Shown here: one piece after another, positions 7,572 through 11,477 of the stretch
Numbering within the stretch: position 1 is the stretch's first letter
Layout: each line of letters begins with the position of its first letter
Source: Candidatus Aenigmatarchaeota archaeon
Lineage (GTDB): Archaea; Aenigmatarchaeota; Aenigmatarchaeia; PWEA01; JACRMZ01
DNA: 11,477 bases
Reading direction: 5' to 3'
Assembly: GCA_016219455.1 (NCBI GenBank)
Contig: JACRMZ010000109.1
Span: forward strand, 1 to 11,477
Notes under the pieces: generated by a model
Database searches by the model: none
The model's input: the letters and a program-made list of their open reading frames with translations, nothing else
What the model was told of the DNA's origin: nothing
Program-made: the position numbers and the translations under genes

Positions 7572-8146
7572 AAGCCGTATTTGCTCGCTTTCTTGTTCTC
7601 CTGTTCCATTATTTTTCCGTACACTTCAAGACCTTCCGCATAAGCCTTTTCAAACATATCGCTCTCGGAAAGCAGAGTTACAATCTTGGAGCCGGTTTCA
7701 TTTGGAATTCTCTGGTAGCCGTCGCTGAGTACGGTTTCAATCTCCTTTGGATGGTTCTTTACCACATTTTCCATGAATGGGTGCATTAGCCCTATTGCGG
7801 CGCTCCTTCTTACGGCACTTACCATCGTTTCGACTTCTGCGAAGTATGAACCTGCCGTTTCGTAATCCTTGCCTTCCAAACCGACGCGCTTACGTATGCT
7901 ATCAAACACCTTTTTTTCCTTCCCTATGACTTCCTTTACCGAGGGGTCGCTCTCGAAGCCTTTGCCCCTCCATGATACCCTGGCAACCGTTTCATTAAGC
8001 TCTCCCATCAGTGAGCACATCTCTATAATGGCAATATGCTTTTCAGAGTACTCCAGAAATCTCTTTTCAAAGTTTTCCTTGCTTCCAAAGCCTTCGATGT
8101 ACTTCCTTATATTTTCTATTTCCTCTTCGTGTGGTATCTGGACCAT
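7562..8146 (-). CDS. uncharacterised helical protein, 194 residues
   Basis: I do not recognise this protein. The 194 residues are rich in Glu, Lys and Leu with no obvious signal peptide or membrane segment, and the sequence suggests an all-helical soluble protein. Features that could be searched include MCSLMGELNETVARVSW (43-59) and a small aromatic C-terminus ending KYGFYG. It is third in a minus-strand operon, 4 bases after the preceding stop. The Shine-Dalgarno site AAGGTGA contains that stop codon, which supports the ATG at 8146. Its last 10 bases overlap the end of the convergent tagged repeat protein gene. Proximity suggests, but does not show, a link to the MoxR-VWA system. Confidence 0.78.
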   Translation of the reverse strand: MVQIPHEEEIENIRKYIEGFGSKENFEKRFLEYSEKHIAIIEMCSLMGELNETVARVSWRGKGFESDPSVKEVIGKEKKVFDSIRKRVGLEGKDYETAGSYFAEVETMVSAVRRSAAIGLMHPFMENVVKNHPKEIETVLSDGYQRIPNETGSKIVTLLSESDMFEKAYAEGLEVYGKIMEQENKKASKYGFYG

Positions 8147-8150
8147 AAAA

Positions 8151-8157
8151 TCACCTT
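8151..8157 (-). promoter_or_regulatory. Shine-Dalgarno site with embedded stop codon
   Basis: On the minus strand AAGGTGA is followed by TTTT and the ATG at 8146. The TGA is also the stop of the upstream gene, so terminating ribosomes sit on the next initiation site. Confidence 0.6.
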
Positions 8158-8516
8158 TTCTTGTAACGCTCGTACTCCTTGTTGTATTCTATCTTGTATT
8201 CCCGGATCTCAGAGAGCGCAAGGCCAAGAGTGCCATAGTCGACATCCTTGGCTTTTTTCCACCCTGGATTTGATTTGTTCCCGTATTTGTCATTGTATTC
8301 GACGAATTTCTTCGCTCCTTCGGCGTATTTGCCAAGCCTCAGCGGGTCCCACACGGACTTTCTTTTGAAATCATAGTGGTCGTCATCCTTTATCGAGTAG
8401 ACAAAATTGTGGGCTTCGTCTGATGTCATCCCAGCCCCGACGAGAATAGCTTCTGCGTCTACAAGGTACTCTTCGCCGTTTTTCTTTGGTTCCTTTTTGT
8501 CATTTTTTGGGTCCAT
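8151..8516 (-). CDS. uncharacterised small protein, paralog of the preceding gene
   Basis: A 121-residue protein of unknown function. The N-terminus is Lys/Asp-rich (1-14). Then come a segment AEAILVGAGMTSDEAHNF (21-38), a middle segment LGKYAEGAKKFVEY (61-74) and a C-terminal segment DVDYGTLGLALSEIREY (91-107). These three blocks align in order with the 112-residue protein encoded just upstream, so the two genes arose by duplication. It is probably helical and soluble, with a basic Tyr/Lys-rich tail. The start at 8516 lies 6 bases after the preceding stop and is preceded by GGAAGTGA. The middle block, with KYxxAAxxF character, recalls a short TPR-like hairpin, but this is weak. Confidence 0.8.
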   Translation of the reverse strand: MDPKNDKKEPKKNGEEYLVDAEAILVGAGMTSDEAHNFVYSIKDDDHYDFKRKSVWDPLRLGKYAEGAKKFVEYNDKYGNKSNPGWKKAKDVDYGTLGLALSEIREYKIEYNKEYERYKKR

Positions 8517-8522
8517 TAAAAA

Positions 8523-8530
8523 TCACTTCC
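8523..8530 (-). promoter_or_regulatory. Shine-Dalgarno site with embedded stop codon
   Basis: GGAAGTGA on the minus strand includes the TGA stop of the upstream gene and lies 6 bases before the ATG at 8516. Confidence 0.45.
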
Positions 8531-8861
8531 TGAATCTCATTGACACAACATACTCGCGTATCTTCTCAAGCGCCGAGCCGAGGACTTCCTTGTTGACATC
8601 ACGGATCTCCTCCCAGTTATAATGGGACCGGGTGTCATGCTTTTCCTCGCGTATGAACAACTGGGCTGCCTTTCCATATTCCTTCCTTTTGAGCATGCTT
8701 CCAATATCCTTTTCAAGAACATCGTCGCTTTTGCCGTTTGTAAGCGTTTTTATGAATTTTGGCGCGTAAGACGAGTCCATGCCGCCTTCCTGAAGAATCT
8801 TCTCCGCCTCTGAAAGAAGATGTTCGTACTTTGTTTCCTTGCTAAAGCTGATTATCCCCAT
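8523..8861 (-). CDS. uncharacterised small protein, first gene of the minus operon
   Basis: A 112-residue protein of unknown function, likely helical and soluble. Blocks AEKILQEGGMDSSYAPKF (19-36), RKEYGKAAQLFI (59-70) and DVNKEVLGSALEKIREY (88-104) match those of the next gene, with the same order and similar spacing. The frame is open from a GTG at 8870, but the ATG at 8861 is preferred because AAGGGTG ends 6 bases before it. A TATA-like box about 26 bases upstream of a leader of some 12 bases supports this being the first gene of a three-gene transcript (8861 to 7562). No catalytic motif or metal site is visible. Confidence 0.8.
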   Translation of the reverse strand: MGIISFSKETKYEHLLSEAEKILQEGGMDSSYAPKFIKTLTNGKSDDVLEKDIGSMLKRKEYGKAAQLFIREEKHDTRSHYNWEEIRDVNKEVLGSALEKIREYVVSMRFRK

Positions 8862-8867
8862 AATCCA

Positions 8868-8874
8868 CACCCTT
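8868..8874 (-). promoter_or_regulatory. Shine-Dalgarno site of the minus operon
   Basis: AAGGGTG on the minus strand, 6 bases before the ATG at 8861. Its last three bases are the alternative GTG start, which has no such site of its own. Confidence 0.45.
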
Positions 8875-8895
8875 GATTATATAATATATTTACTA

Positions 8896-8903
8896 CTATA
8901 AAA
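8896..8903 (-). promoter_or_regulatory. TATA-like box of the minus-strand three-gene operon
   Basis: TTTTATAG on the minus strand, whose centre lies about 26 bases before a predicted start near 8873. The short leader would hold the Shine-Dalgarno site. Further AT-rich sequence between this and the gene offers alternative boxes. Confidence 0.45.
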
Positions 8904-8930
8904 TAGCAAATGTATTAACAAAAAGTAAGG

Positions 8931-8938
8931 TTTTATAG
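8931..8938 (+). promoter_or_regulatory. TATA-like box of the aminotransferase gene
   Basis: TTTTATAG, preceded by purine-rich AAAAGTAAGG (possible BRE), with its centre about 25 bases before the ATG at 8959. There is no Shine-Dalgarno site, so the message is probably leaderless. The same octamer occurs on the other strand 28 bases away for the divergent operon. Confidence 0.6.
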
Positions 8939-8958
8939 ACTGTCTTCCATTACCAGCT

Positions 8959-10308
8959 ATGCGACGCGACAGTGCAAAGCCTGTCATAAAAAAGGGTCCT
9001 CCGGGCCCTAACGGCAGGAAATGGGTCTCTTTGCATCACAAATATGGCGCCACGACAACTCACGCATTCCCGTTCGTCTGGGACATAACCAAACCGGCAG
9101 CAGGCCCGTTCTGCACAGACCCTGACGGCAACGTTTTCATGGATTTCAATTGCAATGTCGCCTCTTCACCGTTCGGATACAATAATCCAGGCGTTATTTC
9201 GGCCATAAAGGAGGCCGGTTTTGTCGATCCGGTGAAGATGGCAGGCCAGGACTTCTATCTTGCCACAGGAAAGGACCCGCACAACTCGCTGGAAATTGTC
9301 GCCAACCTTCAGGAAAGGATAATAAAGATTTCAAAGCCCCTCGGGCTAAAGCGCGTTTTCCTCTCCAATTCCGGCGCAGAGGCGGTAGAGAACGCCATAA
9401 AACTATGCTACGCCCGCGGCGGGAGTTACGCATTCACATTTCTCGGGGGTTTCCATGGGAGGACGCTTGGAGCGCTTTCGCTCAACAGGAGCAAGGCCGT
9501 CCACAGGCGCGGATATCCGGCAATAAGCAAAGTCGTTGAACTCCCGTACTGCAAGTGCAAAACACATTGCGTGTGCGGCTGGCGCATTTACAAGAAAGAG
9601 CTCGGCCGCGAAGTCACCGCATTGGAGGAAATGGTTGACAAAAATGTCGGAAAAATAGACCCAAGGGAAGGGGCGTTCATAATTGTGGAGCCAGTCCAGG
9701 GAGAAGGCGGCTACAACATAGGCAACAAGGAATTTATGTCAGACCTGAATAAGCTCTCCAAGAAGCACAAGATACCAATCATTGCGGACGAGGTCCAGTC
9801 AGGCGTTGGCCGCACAGGAAAGTGGTGGGCATCTGAGCACTTCGACTTTGAGCCGTCGATAATATCAGCGGCAAAAGCGCTCCGCGTGGGTGCGACAATA
9901 GGCAAGGAGGAAATGTTCCCTAAAGAGCAGGGGAGGATTTCATCGACATGGGGCGCCGGCGACATTTACAACTCCATCGTGGCTTGCAAGACGCTTGAGA
10001 TAATTGAAAAACAAAATCTTCTGAAAAACGCGGAGAAAATGGGCTCGTATTATGTCAAGAGGCTCAAGGAGCTAGGGGAGAAGTACCCTGAGAAGGTCGT
10101 TGAAGTCCGTGGTTTAGGGCTGATGGACGCAATCGAGTTCTCCTCAAGGGATGATAGGGAGAAGGTTGAGATAGAATGCTTCAAGAAAGGGCTTATAACG
10201 CTTGGTTGCGGCTACCGCACGCTGCGCTTGCTGCCGCCACTTGATGTGCGCACACGGGAACTGGACATCTCAGTCGAAATACTAGAACAGGTCATGAAGA
10301 AACTTTGA
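8959..10308 (+). CDS. class III PLP-dependent aminotransferase
   Basis: A 449-residue fold-type I aminotransferase of the ornithine/acetylornithine/4-aminobutyrate group; the exact substrate cannot be told. It has NSGAEAVENA (137-146), FHGRTLG (165-171), EPVQGEGG (244-251) and the signature IIADEVQSGVGRTG (274-287), where Asp278 binds the PLP ring nitrogen. The PLP lysine is most likely Lys306 in SAAKALRVG. This part is atypical: most relatives have a glycine-rich GGG stretch where RVG stands here. A cluster CKCKTHCVC (198-206) gives four cysteines at a place where archaeal relatives often have one or two, and could bind metal. argF in the window hints at ornithine or acetylornithine, but it is about 7 kb away. 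It has its own promoter and converges with the next gene across a 37-base gap. Confidence 0.92.
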   Translation: MRRDSAKPVIKKGPPGPNGRKWVSLHHKYGATTTHAFPFVWDITKPAAGPFCTDPDGNVFMDFNCNVASSPFGYNNPGVISAIKEAGFVDPVKMAGQDFYLATGKDPHNSLEIVANLQERIIKISKPLGLKRVFLSNSGAEAVENAIKLCYARGGSYAFTFLGGFHGRTLGALSLNRSKAVHRRGYPAISKVVELPYCKCKTHCVCGWRIYKKELGREVTALEEMVDKNVGKIDPREGAFIIVEPVQGEGGYNIGNKEFMSDLNKLSKKHKIPIIADEVQSGVGRTGKWWASEHFDFEPSIISAAKALRVGATIGKEEMFPKEQGRISSTWGAGDIYNSIVACKTLEIIEKQNLLKNAEKMGSYYVKRLKELGEKYPEKVVEVRGLGLMDAIEFSSRDDREKVEIECFKKGLITLGCGYRTLRLLPPLDVRTRELDISVEILEQVMKKL

Positions 10309-10345
10309 TTGTTCTAAGCGATTCCCTATAGGCGTAGGATGCTAT

Positions 10346-11011
10346 CTAACCCAACTTCTTTATGTGCTCGAAAGCAAGGTCTTTCGCGTACTTGGCAATC
10401 TCTTCATTGTTGAAATGAGGGATCATTTTTATTATCTTGAGCATCTCTTTCTTGACGATTTTCTTGTCATCTATTATGTCTGACAGAGTTTGGTGGGCTT
10501 TGGAAATAGTATTAGACATATATTCGATGGAACAGCCTTTAGACACTGCACTCTTCATCAATTTCAGTGATTCTTCTTTTGTTATGATTCCCTCAGTGGC
10601 TTCGTATGCCTTTTTAATGTGTTCCGCTGTATCTGAGTACCTTCCGAAGGTCATTGCATTCTCCATGCCAACATCAATCTCATCTTTGGATAAGGATTTG
10701 TCAAGGGTTTTGTACGCCTCCACAATACGGTCGGCTGTGTATTTAGAATCGTGACCAGCTGCGCTTTTGCTGTAATTGTCTCGGAGTTTTTTGTTTACGC
10801 TTGATACAGCCTTTTCAATCATCTCTTCAGGAAGGTTCTCAAGAATAGCCTTGTACGCTTCGGCTGCCTCCTTGTCCCCGCCGTAAGAATCTCCAAATCC
10901 CCGTTCTACCATTTTTGTATGCTCCTCGATTGATTCTTCCAGTTTCCCAAGGCCCTTCTTCCCCAGAAGCTCGCGGATTCCAAACCGCTTAAGATACTTG
11001 TTTTCACCCAT
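10346..11011 (-). CDS. uncharacterised helical repeat protein, 221 residues
   Basis: I do not recognise the family. The 221-residue protein is charged and helical with no signal peptide or membrane segment. At least three tandem units of about 36-40 residues are visible in the C-terminal two thirds, starting near TADRIVEAYKTL (92-103), TAEHIKKAYEAT (127-138) and MSNTISKAHQTL (164-175). Each is followed by a segment such as ITKEESLKLMKSAVSKG. A less regular unit may precede them around AEAYKAILENLPEEM. This periodicity suggests an alpha-solenoid that binds protein. The start lies 4 bases after the preceding stop, with AGGAGTGA as the Shine-Dalgarno site. It is last in a minus-strand cluster entering from the right edge. 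Confidence 0.82.
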   Translation of the reverse strand: MGENKYLKRFGIRELLGKKGLGKLEESIEEHTKMVERGFGDSYGGDKEAAEAYKAILENLPEEMIEKAVSSVNKKLRDNYSKSAAGHDSKYTADRIVEAYKTLDKSLSKDEIDVGMENAMTFGRYSDTAEHIKKAYEATEGIITKEESLKLMKSAVSKGCSIEYMSNTISKAHQTLSDIIDDKKIVKKEMLKIIKMIPHFNNEEIAKYAKDLAFEHIKKLG

Positions 11012-11015
11012 AGCA

Positions 11016-11023
11016 TCACTCCT
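11016..11023 (-). promoter_or_regulatory. Shine-Dalgarno site with embedded stop codon
   Basis: AGGAGTGA on the minus strand lies 4 bases before the ATG at 11011 and contains the TGA of the upstream gene. Confidence 0.55.
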
Positions 11024-11375
11024 CTTGCCGTGCCTGGTAATAGCTTACGCCGGCATGGACCATCCTTGTTATCATCGTTGCAGGGAATGCGGCCCATGCA
11101 TATTCCCCTAGCACTGGCATCAGAGCGCCTGTATACAGAAGCCCTTCCATTGAGGCAACGTACCAATTCACGAAGTGGCCCACAGCCTTCCCGGGTTTGT
11201 CAGTACTTAGTTCGCCGTCTCCTGTGGAACGACCCAGCTTTCCGGAATAGTTAACCATCGTCTTCATCCCATTCCCGACGCTCTTCCACGTCTCTTTCTT
11301 TGCCACTGTCTTTCCGAAATCGACAAAGTTATTTTTCATGTCTTCTGCAAACATCCTTCCAATGCTCTTTGCCAT
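11016..11375 (-). CDS. small membrane-associated protein of unknown function
   Basis: A 119-residue protein. The first 60 residues are basic and amphipathic (MAKSIGRMFAEDMKNN..., several Lys, and a Gly/Ser/Asp-rich stretch at 45-60). Residues about 66-107 are hydrophobic, with two candidate membrane helices (66-88 and 90-107) separated by Gly-Glu, so a helical hairpin in the membrane is plausible. The tail SYYQARQEE is polar. The frame is open upstream to an ATG at 11447, but AAGGGTGA ends 4 bases before the ATG at 11375, and the extra N-terminus would overlap the probable upstream gene, so 11375 is chosen. No family was recognised. Confidence 0.75.
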   Translation of the reverse strand: MAKSIGRMFAEDMKNNFVDFGKTVAKKETWKSVGNGMKTMVNYSGKLGRSTGDGELSTDKPGKAVGHFVNWYVASMEGLLYTGALMPVLGEYAWAAFPATMITRMVHAGVSYYQARQEE

Positions 11376-11379
11376 AAAA

Positions 11380-11387
11380 TCACCCTT
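11380..11387 (-). promoter_or_regulatory. Shine-Dalgarno site with embedded stop codon
   Basis: AAGGGTGA on the minus strand, followed by TTTT and the ATG at 11375. It decides the start of the small membrane protein and holds the stop of the truncated upstream reading frame. The layout is the same as at 8151-8157. Confidence 0.55.
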
Positions 11388-11477
11388 CTTTGTGCAGAAC
11401 CGAAAGCGCGCGCTTCTCAAACTCGGTGCTTCCGTTCTTGCGTACATCTGCCTCGCCGTTTATGGTGGCGTAGCAAA
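11380..11477 (-). CDS. C-terminal end of an unidentified gene, cut by the window edge
   Basis: A minus-strand frame open from the window edge to a TGA at 11382-11380 gives 31 residues ending SVLHKEG. The composition (charged, with RKNGSTEFEKRAL) is protein-like but too short to assign. The main support is the junction: its stop is part of the Shine-Dalgarno site of the next gene and the gap is 4 bases, just as at the other minus-strand junctions here. The 5' part lies beyond the right edge. Confidence 0.5.
   Translation of the reverse strand, partial: CYATINGEADVRKNGSTEFEKRALSVLHKEG

Noticed and set aside
7562-7594. C-terminal KYGFYG of the 194-residue protein as another copy of the tag
   Set aside because: It shares only scattered Gly and Tyr residues, lies at the opposite end of the protein, and lacks the Met-Tyr-Asp-Gly core.
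7869-8368. Overlapping plus-strand open frames of 110-134 codons opposite the minus operon
   Set aside because: They are Ser/Leu/Phe-rich shadows of minus-strand genes that have good Shine-Dalgarno sites and operon spacing.
10325-10332. CCTATAGG palindrome between convergent genes as a terminator
   Set aside because: Eight bases with no loop and no T-tract are too little to support a terminator.
11376-11447. Longer N-terminus for the small membrane protein from the ATG at 11447
   Set aside because: No Shine-Dalgarno site was seen for it, it overlaps the probable upstream gene, and a strong site directly precedes the ATG at 11375.

Overview
The window (11,477 bases) looks like a piece of an archaeal chromosome, probably from a DPANN-type or other euryarchaeal-like lineage; the exact group cannot be fixed from this sequence. 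The evidence is a PyrB whose start and motifs resemble Thermococcus-type aspartate carbamoyltransferase, TATA-like boxes about 26 bases upstream of start codons that lack any leader (argF, pyrB, the aminotransferase), and Shine-Dalgarno sites of the GGTGA type inside operons. Genes are packed tightly: no gene-free stretch exceeds about 100 bases, and I saw no tRNA, rRNA, CRISPR array, insertion sequence or integrase.

Layout. Left edge (1-1927): pyrB on the minus strand and argF on the plus strand, divergent from a 53-base gap with one AT-rich box placed almost equally far from both starts. Both enzymes use carbamoyl phosphate. Centre (1996-7571): a six-gene plus-strand operon with overlapping or nearly abutting genes. 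It holds a MoxR-family AAA+ ATPase, two small paralogous beta-sandwich-like proteins, a von Willebrand factor A (VWA) protein with an N-terminal degenerate metallopeptidase-like site, and two proteins built of five repeats of an alpha-hairpin type. Facing it (8861-7562, minus) are three small genes for unrecognised, probably helical proteins, the first two of which are paralogs. Right (8959-10308, plus) is a class III PLP-dependent aminotransferase. The right edge (11477-10346, minus) holds three linked genes of unknown function: a truncated one, a small membrane-like protein and a helical repeat protein.

The most interesting element is the central operon. MoxR ATPase plus VWA protein is a known chaperone-like pairing (as in RavA-ViaA and CobS-CobT), but here the pair is co-transcribed with four proteins of two different folds that all begin with nearly the same short peptide, consensus P-F-G-M-Y-D-G-[I/V], within residues 4-15. 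The ATPase and the VWA protein lack it. Codons for the peptide differ synonymously among the four genes, so it is kept at protein level. The simplest reading, an inference, is a recognition or docking tag that marks the four proteins as clients or subunits of the MoxR-VWA machine. The fold pairing (sandwich domains and alpha-hairpin repeats) could suit glycan or protein binding, but nothing in the sequence identifies the substrate.

The flanking metabolic genes (argF on one side, an ornithine/acetylornithine/GABA-type aminotransferase on the other) suggest that the central block sits between ordinary amino-acid metabolism genes.
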